Source: Ancylostoma caninum (taxonomy: Eukaryota; Nematoda; Chromadorea; Rhabditida; Ancylostomatidae). Taken from it: a stretch of DNA of 64,000 nucleotides. Position 1 is the first letter of the stretch; each line of letters begins with the position of its first letter. Positions 41,142 through 51,711 of this stretch are shown in pieces. The notes under the pieces are model-generated. The model had not been told where the DNA came from and did not search any database. It was given only the letters and a program-made list of their open reading frames with translations. The position numbers and the translations under genes were made by a program. The stretch spans positions 962,501 through 1,026,500 of the forward strand of contig JBAJFG010000231.1 in the NCBI GenBank assembly GCA_037903475.1. Reading direction: 5' to 3'.

Positions 41142-42750
41142 AGAGCTTTACAGCTTCCTCATTCTCGAATATCTGGATATTTAAACTGTTTCCTAATTGT
41201 TAACTAAAGTAACAAAATTAGTCGGTTTTTATTCGGTCCCGAATATAGTACATAGCACGTTCGGTATTGTTTCTATGCGAGAAGCTAGTGAATGACCCTT
41301 TGTGGTCTAAATAAACGGCATATATTTCGAAACAACAGACATTCGATATAGAGGAACTGCAGTAAAGTAAATCCTACTAATTATGGGAACAGAGAATTCT
41401 TATGAGTTATCACCAACAACTCAAAAGCAGATGATCAAGGATGCACAGTGTAGCATTTGAGTCTACAATCGGTTCAAACAGTTTTCCCCCCTCCCCCAAG
41501 AATGAAAGAAATGCCCTCAAAAGCAAGCTCACGACGTAAACCGACGGAGCAGCAATTACCTGATAAATTCTGTGAGATTGCGTAAAGGCAGCATTTTACG
41601 AAAAATTGCACCGCTACGAAACAAGCTCAGACGGCCCGCAGAGTCCCCGACGCCGACGACGACCGTCGTGAGCGTCGATCAAAAAGTACGCAAATTGATC
41701 CGAACGCGACGCTTTTTGTGCGTGACGCCTGGGACGCCGGCGTCACAGAATGCTTTCCATCGCGCGCGAAACCAGAATGCGGCGCTGTGTTCTTGTATGC
41801 TCATACCAGAACTTGCGAACAGCAACTCAGACAAATCCAGGGGCAATGCTCGATCCGCTCCACTAAGTTTTTCGGGCAAAAAAGTTGACCGATGGACCAA
41901 AGCGGGCGAACTGCGGATAGAGGTTGGGTGTGTTGAGGGCTAACAGCGGCTGTCGCTCGTTTACAGGCCTTAAGAGCGCAACAATCGGGCTAATGCGCTA
42001 CTTCTGCCGTTCAGCACGGAACATGCTGAGTCGCTTACATGTGACCGCTCATGCACGGAGGCTGAGTGCGCAGTTTTTTCGTCAAAGTAGCGGCTCAAAA
42101 GACCTCACTTCCAGTTGGCGCCAACAGACATTTTCAAATTCAAGCATTTTCGAAAACTGAAAAACCTTCCATGTCAGTTAGCTTCTTAAATTTTATCGAT
42201 GTGTTGCACACTAAGGAAGGGAATTGCGCTCTTCACATACTTAAAAAGATTTGCGTGAGTTTTTTTTTGACATTTTTTGCATTTCGTTGTTCCCCTTTCC
42301 ATTTTTTATTGTTCTAATTTTTCGTTGCTTGCTTTTCAACTATTCCGTCTCCAAAGTGCCTTGTATGTCCCTCTTGTGTATTTTCTTGTCATTCCAGCTG
42401 TTATTGTTTCTGATGATGCTCTAACTATTGTTATTCCCTGTTTCACTTGAAGATGAAGTCTCTAGCGGTGAAGAAGCGTTCACAAAGTTGACTTTCTACA
42501 GTGGAAATTTCTTTTCTAAGTGAACATAGGGAAGAACAGCAGCTGTAGAGAAGAGAGCTACAACAAAAATATACCAAATGCACGTATCAGGCACTAGTGA
42601 GACGATGAAGTGCACAAAAGTTTCGTTCGTTCGTCATTCACTGATTTGTACATTCATTCACTGTTATTTATCAATAACTCCATCGTTTCTAACGTTATAT
42701 AAGTTCTTTCTGTAAATCCCAGAACCTTTCCCTAAAATACAGTCTTCTAG

Positions 42751-42957
42751 AAGCACGCTAAACGTAAACGTCGATCACACAAGGCAAAACACGAACACGT
42801 CCAACGCGTCACCCCCGACAGTGAAGACCCCGAGACAACCCACGACATCTTCTCCGAGGACAACCAACTCCGAGGACTTCGCCAGCAAGCATCGCCACTC
42901 GGCACGTTCCTGACCTTTAGATATTTTGCGTATCTCTTTGCCCTCGTTTTCTTCTGA
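42751..42957 (+). CDS. Candidate terminal coding exon, unknown
   Basis: After a TTCTAG acceptor-like site the frame starting AAG CAC GCT AAA runs about 68 codons to TGA. It is rich in C/G-ending codons. It encodes a basic stretch (KRKRRSHKAKHEH), an acidic stretch (DSEDPETTHDIFSEDN) and a hydrophobic C-terminal end (FRYFAYLFALVFF). That looks like a cytosolic tail plus a membrane anchor. No upstream partner exon was found with certainty. It could belong to the same + strand gene as 38216, but nothing directly links them. Confidence 0.35.
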   Translation, partial: KHAKRKRRSHKAKHEHVQRVTPDSEDPETTHDIFSEDNQLRGLRQQASPLGTFLTFRYFAYLFALVFF

Positions 42958-43295
42958 TTATAGAAAGTTTTGCAAGAATCACGTCCATTCTCTTTTTTTT
43001 CATTCTAAATGGTATTTTTTCCTTATGACAAAAAACTTCGCGGACATTTTTGACTAAAATTCCGACAAACGGACGCTTCCGTTCCAACGCAGCTATCCGT
43101 TTGACGATATGGACTCACAAATATTTTATCCTATTTCTATTTCACCCTTTCTTGGTGTCTCATTAAAGGACAACATTTTTACCTACATCTGCACTTCTCT
43201 TTCTTCTACGAAGAAACAAAAATCAATGGAACCTTCGCTTCGACAGGGCCTCTTTTGCTTGCAAATTTTTTTTGAAAACGGAATCTAACCTAATA

Positions 43296-43930
43296 CAGGG
43301 GACGTCAATCACGATCAGTATTCCCGCGGAATGGCGTGCCGCAGCGCCCACGCGGCGCGGCGAGCTGACTGGGTGCTGCGGCTGATGGATGTTGCCGAGA
43401 TTTTCAGCTTTTCTTTAGTTTCTGCGACAATTTCACTCATTTGTGGGCCTTTTTGGTGGATGTTTGAGGTAGAGTAGCACCGATTCACTTCTAATATCTG
43501 AGTTTAGGAAGATATCGTCTTGCAGTTTGTTTCCTACGAACAGGCTTTTTGCCACTGCCTATTAGAAAGCTGTTGTATCGCGTAATTTTGGTCTTCACTG
43601 TGGTTGATGACTAGCTTTCTCCTATTCACGATGATTTTTAAGCCAATCGTGTGAAGACATTGCATCGTGCTTTCTTTATCGAAGTTACGGACGTTAGGTA
43701 GAAGTTCTTGTCGAAGCACCTGTGAAAGTTTATCTCAACCCAGGAACATCCAAAGAAGAGTGCAAGTGAATGCACGCCATTACAAATGAATGAAATTTTC
43801 GCAGAAACTAGTGACAAGCAGAGAATCTCGGCAACATCCACCGACCGTACCACCCAGCCAGCCCGCTGCGCCGCGTGGGTGGTGCGGCGCGCCATTCCGC
43901 GAGGATACTGGTCGTGATTGACGTCTCCTG
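43296..43930. mobile_element. 635-bp TA-flanked TIR element
   Basis: TA at 43294-43295 and 43931-43932 flanks CAGGGGACGTCAATCACGAT and the inverse of the same. Pairing extends about 130 bp (GGAATGGCG, CACGCGGCGCGG, GAGATT(T/C)TC). It has the same ends as 28999-30391. No coding was recognised. Confidence 0.82.
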
Positions 43931-44798
43931 TACTAATGCAAACTTTATCCCAGATAGGGAGAAGTGACGAAGTTTTTGATGATAGCATTCTCCAACTTAC
44001 TACATCTCAAAGTAATCTGATCAACTTGACTCATTCTGCTTTGACATCATACTGTCTCGCCTCATCTCATGCTCCAAAAAGATCCTGGGTTCTTTAAAAT
44101 ACCAGGTACGATTCCCGATTAAGCTTTCACTCATTATGAGCTTCACTAAGCGGTTTCGTTTCTCCGTCTGGCAATGCCTGCGGTTCTCAGTAGCATATTC
44201 AGATCTAGACTATTTCCATTCTCAGTTGCATATTCAGCCGAGGATCTGATCCTCATCGTTCATGTTTTTTAGCAATGCCGTATCTTTCTCATTTGTAGCT
44301 TCCACTTTTTTGATCATGTATTTATCTTTAGTTATGTATGTAGTTATGTGCTCATCAGTTTTTAACGAAACACACTTGCCCTGTGTTGATGTAGTTTCTA
44401 ATAAATTTTTGGGTAATTTAATCGTTTAGTTGATTAATTCAGGTGTCATTCGTCATTGGTATTAACCGATTGACTGCACTGAAACAGTTCAGCCAACTGG
44501 TTAGTATCACTGGCGAATGACACCTGAAAGCGTTCTGACAAGCAAAATTTGGGGGCTTAATGTCGGTCGAATAGCAGCGCGTTCCGGCCCAAACGCGCGA
44601 GCGACATGGGCGAAAACAGCGCTTTGCTCGTTTCTTGCGTCGCCCCCCGCTCGTTCGGAACTCTGCTCGCCGCATTCTTGCCCCTGGAATTGTCTGAGAA
44701 AGAACATCCCTTATTGCAAGGCTCAACTCGTCCACAAACGAACGCCACACACGCCGCAGCGGCATGCGCGCGACGGCGATGCTCACGACGGTCGTCGG

Positions 44799-44998
44799 GG
44801 TATATATCATCGTGAGGGAAAACGGGGCGTGATAAGGTTCTGCGATTGGTTCGTTCAAATCCTGCTCCCGTTGACTCGTTCCCTTCGCGCGCGATTCCAC
44901 TATACTTGACTATGCAAAATTTGAATGCGACCGAGGACGAGTTGATCGTGAAGGGCGGGAAGTCTCCGCCTCGTTTTCCCTCACGATGATACACACCC
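44799..44998. mobile_element. MULE-like MITE family B, copy 2
   Basis: It matches 15079-15289 in reverse orientation (CTCACGATGATA ends, CGCGCGATTCCA, ACGAGTTGATCGTG). The flanks CGGTCGTCG and CGATCGTCG form an 8/9 target duplication. Confidence 0.82.
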
Positions 44999-45502
44999 CG
45001 ATCGTCGTCGGGGGGACTCTGTGGGCTCTCTCAGGCACTTTCAGCGGACGATCCGCGTGCCAAACCGTTGCTCAGACTTTCGGGCGCGAGTCCCGCCTGA
45101 CAAAATCATGACTCCGACTCTCGCTCGTGTGTGTCCCGCAACATCCCGATTTTGTCCCGCGAGCTCCGGCGGGAGACCGGATTTTGTCCCGACGATGATA
45201 CCCAGCATCATGATCCGGGAGATCAAATTTTGTCCCGGAACGGAAAAGCACAAGAAAGCAAGAATGCGCGTCGAGTTCAGGAGCGCACGCACTCCATCCG
45301 CCGACGTCGGCCGCTACTAGCGGATCAGGACGCACTTCTGCATCCGAGCCGCATCTGCGCGCAACCGCTCCCCATGCATCTCGCCTGGTTCCTGTACCGG
45401 ACCACGGTTTTAACCGGCCCAGACGAGTCCCGTCTCTGATGTTCATTGACGGTACATTTGGCGAGGTTTGTTCGGCAACCTCGCAGACGAGCTTGCCAAC
45501 TA

Positions 45503-45660
45503 CAGAGAACTCCAAACGAACGCAGTCAAGAGTCAGGACCGCGGCGCGGCTCTCTTGGGCAGAGTCACGGGAACTCAGCATAGTGTGCGCCTGCGTCTCT
45601 GCCCAAGAGAGCCGCGCCGCGATCTCGACTCTTGTCCGCGTACGTTTGGAGTTTCCTATA
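45503..45660. mobile_element. MITE family D, copy 3
   Basis: TA|CAGAGAACTCCAAACGAACG and CGTACGTTTGGAGTTTCCTA|TA are the ends. GCGCGGCTCTCTTGGGCAGA and its inverse pair inside. Confidence 0.8.
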
Positions 45661-45669
45661 GCTAGGCAA

Positions 45670-45885
45670 ACGAAGCCCGTCAAATGTATTGCCAAACAAG
45701 AAGTCCCGTAAAATGTATCGCCACGCAAACCTCGTCAAAGGTATCTTCAACAGATTCTCTTGCCAAATGTATCGCCAAACAGGCTCTTCACTCATTCTCC
45801 CGTAAATCATATTGCCAAGCAAAATTTTATCCCGTAGATCATATCGCCAAACACATCCTCTTGCAAAATGTATCGTCGATGAACG
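45670..45885 (+). repeat. Imperfect tandem repeat AAATGTATCGCCAAACA
   Basis: About seven irregular units of 25-40 bp carry (CCGT)AAATGTATCGCCAAACA or ATCATATTGCCAAGCA variants. They are too irregular for a CRISPR array, and the organism is a eukaryote. Confidence 0.75.
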
Positions 45886-46226
45886 TCAGAGGTAGGACTC
45901 CACCCTCCGCCGAGAGTGGTCTACCTACAAACTGATGCCCTTATACAGGGTGCCTGAAAAGTATTGACCGCCTTTTGTGACACATGAATCATATCGAAAA
46001 TCGAAATTGAATAGAAGACCAAGTGTGACCATTCTGTTGCCTAGAATCTCGAGAACAATGTAAAACTAAGACACACATTTATTCAATCCGTTTTATCTCG
46101 ATTTTTTTCCAGTTGGCAACAGACAAGACGGAAGAAGGCTTCACTTCTGCTATGAAAGTAGTCCTCTTTGACTTGATTCAGAATTTTTTCTGAAAAGCTT
46201 TTGTGGAATGGAACAGTGCTAAGAAA

Positions 46227-46475
46227 TATAGGCTGTCCGAAACGACGAGTCCGCCCACGCACGCGCGGATCGCCGCCACGAAGAAGCTGCCACGTTTGCC
46301 AGCACTCCACGTCATCATCTCTAATCTGCGTATCACGTTTCATCGTTATCTTCATGGTATCGACTAATGATTTGGCTGTGAGATGGACGACGTGGCAGCC
46401 AACAGCATCCGTCCCAGCCGCGTCGCCTCTCGTTCCCGCGTGCGTGGACGGACTCGTCGTTTCGGACAGATTATA
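46227..46475. mobile_element. MITE family A, copy 5
   Basis: The ends read TATAGGCTGTCCGAAACGAC and GTCGTTTCGGACAGATTATA. It is nested in the 45946-47623 element. Confidence 0.85.
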
Positions 46476-46510
46476 CCATATGTTAAGCCACCCACAGATT
46501 CACTAATGAA

Positions 46511-47563
46511 ATGTACCAGCTACTCCCATCAATGCTATGATTTAACTTTGTTTCCGTATTTTTAACTTCGGAGAGGAGGTTCCTATCATTTTTTGTGGTT
46601 CTAGCGCCAAAATCAACATATGGCTCAAAACGTATTCGGCGGAAGCGCACTGCCCGCCGGATCAATGATGGGTTTAGAAGTGGGCCGTTCTTTCCTGAGA
46701 ATATTTTTCTCTGGCTGATAATGTAAAGACAGCGAAAGAGTGCTGCACTAGAAACCATTCGTGAGCCATTCAGTATCAAGATAGTGACCACCTTACTCCT
46801 CCAGTTTCAAACCATTGGATCGTACCACATGTGCACTTTGAAGGAGCAAGCATGTGCTACACAGTATGGAGTTGCGTGTGGATGGTTCAGAAGAAACAAA
46901 GGATGAAATCAACGACGACCCCTACGGCGCATCACTTATAGTGGAGTCGTTTTGACAGTGCGTTGTCCGCGGTAGCGGCCCCGCTGGCATTGGAGCACGC
47001 AGTGCGGTTGGTCAAACAGTTGACCCACGATGGATCCGGCTTCTTTGATGGATTTTATCGTCTGTTCCCTTCTTCATTTGTTCTAAGAGCTGAGAAAGAA
47101 CAATATAAGGAGAAACAAGCTACAAAACTCTTCAAAGATACTAGATGAATCATAGGTCAACTTTTTGACCGACCGCGCTGCGTGCTCCAATGCCAGGGAG
47201 CCGCTGTCGCGGAAAACGCACTGTCAAAACGACTCCACTATATATCTTCCCTTGTGTTTTCCGTAGAGCTGCTCTCAAGAGTGGAGATAAAATGAGACGG
47301 GTATAGTCTCGTATTGTTCGATATATTGTTTTCTGCATGTTATGGAGAAACTCGTCACATTAAAAGGAAGCTCCAAATGCCCGCAGTCAAGAGGGACGTG
47401 GCCACGACGCGGCTTTAGACAGAGACACAGGCGCTCGGCATGCTGCCACTGGTTGGCTGCAGAGTCAAAGAAGCCAGAGGCAGCATAGAGAGCGCATGTG
47501 GCTGATCAAGGAGCGGCGCCGTGGCCACGCCCTCTTGACTGCGGACATTTGGAGCTTCCTGTA
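46511..47563. repeat. 747-bp dispersed repeat, copy 2 (interrupted by a 302-bp MITE)
   Basis: This second copy of 38486-39233 is nearly base-identical up to the insertion and slightly diverged after it. The family D MITE is at 47364-47563. Confidence 0.9.
46939..47240. mobile_element. 302-bp MITE with TA target duplication
   Basis: TAGTGGAGTCGTTTTGACAG and the inverse are the ends, with inverted repeats of about 80 bp (CTGGCATTGGAGCACGCAG and match). The empty site is preserved at 38938 (CACTTATATCTTCCC), proving insertion at TA. Confidence 0.93.
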
Positions 47564-47891
47564 TGCGAAATACTGGGGTTTTCACGAGACATTTCAAGCG
47601 GTCAGTACTTTTCACGCACCCTGTATACCCCTCGCTGGAGGCGTATACCGCCACGTGACGATAACAATCCTGCAATATTTTCTGATCAATCCCGCAATGA
47701 AACCAAAATGATGTCTCCCGCCGGTGCACCGGATTTTGTCACGAAAATGAAAAAGGGGTGTTTTGTCAGGCGGGACTCGCGCCCAAATGTCTGAGTGGTT
47801 GCGGACGGGCCGCGGACACAAAATTTGGGCGGGGCAAGGCAGCGGACCATCCGCGTGCCAATTCTGAAAGCGGACCATCCGCGCGCCTTAA

Positions 47892-48313
47892 AGGCAGCAC
47901 TCACGGAAATTTTTGGGTAGAAGATTTCGCGGTATATTGGGGTTCTTAGGGACGATGAACTCATTAGCAATGATGAAGTAGCGTGAAACACGCGAAAAAC
48001 ACAGAAAATGATGACGGTATCTGATGTGTGTCCACAGCGCGGACGAGTGTTCCGTGATGGATCCCGCCACGGAACCCTGCAAATGGTACGAATTTCATAA
48101 ACAAGCCCCCGCTGAACCACATGCGTACACCCTGTCAACGGCGTTAGTTGGCGCGACGGAACCCTAATGTCCAGAGCGGCGGATGTGTCCACGGCAGTAT
48201 CTTCGCAGGTAGGCGGCCATTCAAGGTGCTCAACTTACTGTTGCGATTGTTCAGCGGCCGACTACTTGGCAAGCGACTCATTTGAGAAGTGAAAATTTCC
48301 GTGAGTGCTGCCT
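47892..48313. mobile_element. TTAA-flanked MITE, 422 bp
   Basis: TTAA at 47888-47891 and 48314-48317. The ends are AGGCAGCACTCACGGAAATT and AAATTTCCGTGAGTGCTGCCT. The interior is related to 20867-21329. Confidence 0.87.
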
Positions 48314-48694
48314 TTAACTTTGACTTAAAATGTGAAGGATCAGGAACGGGCTATTCCACAAACTTGTTCATTTCGATTAATTGCAACTAGAATAGCCCCG
48401 AATTGGTAGGAACTGTTGTTTTCGCGATCCTTGCTGGGACGCAAGCACTAGGCGACAAAGCGGGCGTGTCCCGTACGAGATAACTCGACGGCAGCGGGGA
48501 ACAGGCGTTGATCCGATTGGATTTTCGCACCTCTTCCTCTCTCTGCTAATTACCACCAGAGCACATTCAATTAAATGTGTGAGAAGGAAGACAAAAAATC
48601 CAATCGGATCAACAGCGCCAGAACTATCAGTGCCCAATAATTATGTCGCAGACGTGGATTTGTGGACGAGTTGTCCTGCATCTAGCATGCTTGA

Positions 48695-49111
48695 AGGCAG
48701 TGTGTCAGCTCGTTTCGTGGGCTGGAAATACCAACAGACTCTAGACCTCCTCGTCACGCTAATTCCAAAGATGTACGTCAAAGCTCATAAAAATGACGAA
48801 AACCCCGTTTTCGGAGGGTCCAAAAGTGCAGTTCACGGACCACCTGGGCGGAGCGGTCCGTGAATGTGCTGGCTGCCCACCACGTCTGCAGCGTTGGCCA
48901 ACACGTCTAGACGTGTCCGATCAATGAGATCAACGGCTTCACGCGTCCTCTCAGCTCGACAAACTGTTACAAACCCCTCCCCAAAAAATGTTTAAAAATA
49001 GGGTTTGAAGATCTTTTTCTAATATTTTAGGTATACCGTTGGATTCAGCGAGACGAGTAGATTCAGAATCTGGTAAAAGCTCAGACACGAAAACGAGGTG
49101 ACACACTGCCT
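48695..49111. mobile_element. TTAA-type MITE, 417 bp
   Basis: TTGA at 48691-48694 (one change from TTAA) and TTAA at 49112-49115. The ends are AGGCAGTGTGTCAGCTCGTT and CGAGGTGACACACTGCCT. No coding. Confidence 0.82.
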
Positions 49112-49755
49112 TTAACTAGCTTGACGGTAGTCGTTATTCTGAACATACGACTGCGGTAAAAGGCTTCCGTAGGTTTTGCTCTCTGAGCTGCTAAGATGCC
49201 ATAAAAATAACACTGGCTAAGTAGTAAGGATAGGCAGGGAGCAGTTGAAGTTGAAGAATGAACACAAAGAAAAAGTCAAAAACAGTAAGTCTGATTATCT
49301 CAAGTGATCATTTAAGGTTCTGGAGATTTAATTCGTACTGGGTCGCAGTTTCTCAGAAGTGAAAAAATCAGCGCTTCATCAACATCAAATGAAAGTCATA
49401 TAGAGTTCCAAAGGTGCACCTCGAAGCTCTACTGTCGTTTCTCTTCAAATTTTCAATAGCAATGTTCCCATCAATAGTGAATGCACTAGTAACGCTTAGA
49501 GTACTGCCAATCCTTTTATTTCAAGTAGGTACTTGAGGCATTGCAATCATCCTGCCTACATACACCTTTTTTTTCTCAGCTCATAACTGCGTGAAACGAT
49601 GTAAAAGTATTCTACGGACAAGCTGTCCACAAGCCTAGGCTTGCAACGCCGCAACCGATCAGTTTTAGCTGTGCCGCTGTTGATCCGATCAGATCTCTAG
49701 ACCAGCAGCTCTAACCGACATCCTCAGGTGATAATTATAAGAGGGAAGAAGAGAT
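49112..49755. other. Unassigned stretch left of the LTR element
   Basis: No open frame, inverted repeat or family resemblance was noticed. Confidence 0.4.
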
Positions 49756-50008
49756 TGTGGTGGCTTTGAGGCGGTTGGGTGGCGCCTATATTTTGGGAGG
49801 ATGGGTGGTTCCCTTTTCGTGTGTTGTACACGGGTTGGTCAGGATCTTTATTCGTCCGACCTGCACCTAACGGTGCTGTGGTAGAATGCTCACATTAAAG
49901 GGGCGTGGTAAAGCATAGTACATGAAGTATGTGGGCGAAGCCCAGGAACATATCAGTGAGGTCATAAACAATGGCCCTCGTCTGGGCAATGCAAAACTAG
50001 ATTAGATA

Positions 50009-50818
50009 TTATGGACTACTTCTAAGGAGAGTGCCGTCTATACCTGCACATTCCGGAGCGACAAAACAAAGAAAAACCACGAAGAAAAAAGCAAAAATAA
50101 AGACATCATCATACAGAAGGAGAAAGATTATACGTGTACACACATAATTGGTTCGATTAACGACCTTTTCTTCCGGGAGGCATTCACTAGAGCAGGTCCA
50201 TATCGTCCGTTCCATGAAGTCCTCGAGTCGAGTAGGTGCGAAGTGGCAGTCGTGCAGGTTCGAAGGCGTTAGTGGCAGGAAGATGAAGGAGCATCGAAGA
50301 GCTGAGGGAATCATTGTAGTTGGCAGAATCTTTGCAACGAGGTGATCTTTCTTTAGAAAATATTTTACCGCCTTTTCTGGCGCGATTTTTGCCCTAATAT
50401 GGGCTGAGTGCTTATGCGCAACAGTCGCACCCCTCCACATGATGGCAAATTCTTCATTCGTGATATTGCCGCACTCATTTTCTTCCATGTGGTCTCGTGG
50501 CTCATAGCGTGCCTTTGCCATTGGCACTTTCGGTGTGATAGTTAGAATGACCTCGCCATTACCTTCTGGGGTGATCTCGCATTCATTAAGCGGAGCCGAT
50601 TTCGTGATGACCATTCCGTTGTTGATTGTACGACTCCCATTAGCAGAATCATGTACAGCACTTCTTTGATTGTCTATGCTAATTGGAAGCCTTGAATCTG
50701 CTTCTTTTGGACTAGACTTCTCAACGGTTCTTGAATCCGAAGCATTGATTGACTTACTAAATGATTCATTTAGTTGATTCCACGATGTATGTGAACGGTT
50801 GTCATCGGACACAGGCAC
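50009..50818 (-). CDS. Second frame of the LTR element, unknown
   Basis: 269 codons. The N-terminus is rich in Ser/Asn and polar, the middle is basic, and a single strong hydrophobic segment (about residues 229-250, FLLLYDDVFIFAFFFVVFLC) lies near the end. The last codons run into the left LTR. I do not recognise it. It could be a second exon of the gag-like gene. Confidence 0.35.
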   Translation of the reverse strand: MPVSDDNRSHTSWNQLNESFSKSINASDSRTVEKSSPKEADSRLPISIDNQRSAVHDSANGSRTINNGMVITKSAPLNECEITPEGNGEVILTITPKVPMAKARYEPRDHMEENECGNITNEEFAIMWRGATVAHKHSAHIRAKIAPEKAVKYFLKKDHLVAKILPTTMIPSALRCSFIFLPLTPSNLHDCHFAPTRLEDFMERTIWTCSSECLPEEKVVNRTNYVCTRIIFLLLYDDVFIFAFFFVVFLCFVAPECAGIDGTLLRSSP

Positions 50819-50923
50819 ACTCTCAGAAGCTCATATGTCTTTTACAAGCAGTGTCTCACTGATTCGTGAATCCAGGAGCTTTTTACAGTTGATGCGCACT
50901 AAGTGCAATTTAGCATCGGTTAT

Positions 50924-51277
50924 TTATTCCTCTAGTGTCCATAGGAATCTTTCTGCATCGCTAATTTTCTGGTAAAAATCTGTCTCTGCTTCAAGCTCCT
51001 TTATCTCGAGCAGTATTCTGCTTCGTTCAATCCTGGATTCCTGGCGGGAGTAAAGTCTCTCCATGTTATCGACTTCTGATTGAAGTGAATTTATGCCTTC
51101 TTTGAACTGCGAAACGCACGACTTTAGTGAGCGCAAGTTTTTGACGCATTCGGTATACCTCTCCTTTTCATTTTCTGGATAGGTTATTTTCTCACCGTAC
51201 GGTTCATACTTCCCTAGTAGAATTACAAGTGCGGCTGAACTGCAGGAAATCGCTATTTTGTGAGAATATAGTGACAT
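50924..51277 (-). CDS. Coiled-coil protein of the LTR element (gag-like position)
   Basis: 117 codons. There is a hydrophobic N-terminal stretch, then a long heptad-like region (about residues 45-112) rich in Glu, Lys, Arg and Leu, such as FKEGINSLQSEVDNM and LLEIKELEAETDF. Coiled-coil N-terminal regions are common in nematode LTR gag proteins, and this is the first frame after the presumed 5' LTR. That assignment is an inference; no zinc knuckle is seen. Confidence 0.4.
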   Translation of the reverse strand: MSLYSHKIAISCSSAALVILLGKYEPYGEKITYPENEKERYTECVKNLRSLKSCVSQFKEGINSLQSEVDNMERLYSRQESRIERSRILLEIKELEAETDFYQKISDAERFLWTLEE

Positions 51278-51469
51278 GATGGTATTCGTGGATAGGGTTT
51301 CTGTAACGGCTGCTTTTGAGCCTAAAAATTCGCAATCTTGTTTTGAGCTTTGGTTGCGATTTGGCTAGCTTTTGAGCTCAAATTTGGAATTCTGGCTGTT
51401 ATACAGCTTCAGTTCAGATGGTTTGGCTGCTTTTGAGCCTGGTGCTGCCTTCGAGCAAAAAAAAATGGG

Positions 51470-51575
51470 CAGCGGCGACCCAAGGTTAGACTTAGCTAAC
51501 CAGCTGTGCAATTGCTTGGAGCAAGGAACAGATGAATTTAGGGCTTCAGAATCCCAAGGTTAGACTTGGCTAACC
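51470..51575. repeat. Direct repeat CCCAAGGTTAGACTTRGCTA
   Basis: CCCAAGGTTAGACTT(A/G)GCTAACC occurs at about 51480 and 51553. GGCTGCTTTTGAGCCT is also duplicated at about 51308 and 51423. These lie in the leader of the LTR element. Confidence 0.7.
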
Positions 51576-51711
51576 TGTCGTGCTGTTGCTGGGAAGCAAG
51601 GCACTTTATCGGTCTATATTTGGCCGATGCACCATAAAATGTGGTGGTTTTGAGGCGGTTGGGCATGGGTGGCTCCCTTTTCGTGTGTTGTGCACGAGTT
51701 GGTCAGGATCA

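Larger units (their letters stand above)
39601..42750. other. Mostly unassigned; holds a Merlin-related MITE and simple repeats
   Basis: This stretch includes a + frame at 39889-40071 with hydrophobic codons and no family match, the Merlin-related element (40424-40972), a GA run, and a GC-richer piece at 41572-41943 that I could not assign. Confidence 0.4.
45946..47623. mobile_element. Mariner-like TIR element filled by nested insertions
   Basis: TA|CAGGGTGCCTGAAAAGTATT at 45946 has an inverse at 47623 (AAGTACTTTTCACGCACCCTG|TA), with GACCGC/GCGGTC inside. It contains MITE A copy 5 (46227-46475) and the 747-bp repeat with its own MITE (46511-47563). The remaining core is about 375 bp with no clear transposase. 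Confidence 0.75.

Noticed and set aside
41572..41943. 123-codon + frame starting MRLRKGSILRK
   Set aside because: Basic and GC-rich with no recognisable domain. Its composition resembles the inverted-repeat elements nearby, so the evidence is insufficient.
44439..45822. Long overlapping frames on both strands at 44.4-45.8 kb
   Set aside because: The region is GC-rich inverted-repeat elements (MITE families B and D), which lack stop codons by composition. No domains are visible.
45670..45885. CRISPR-like array
   Set aside because: The repeats are imperfect and unevenly spaced, there are no cas genes, and the sequence is eukaryotic.
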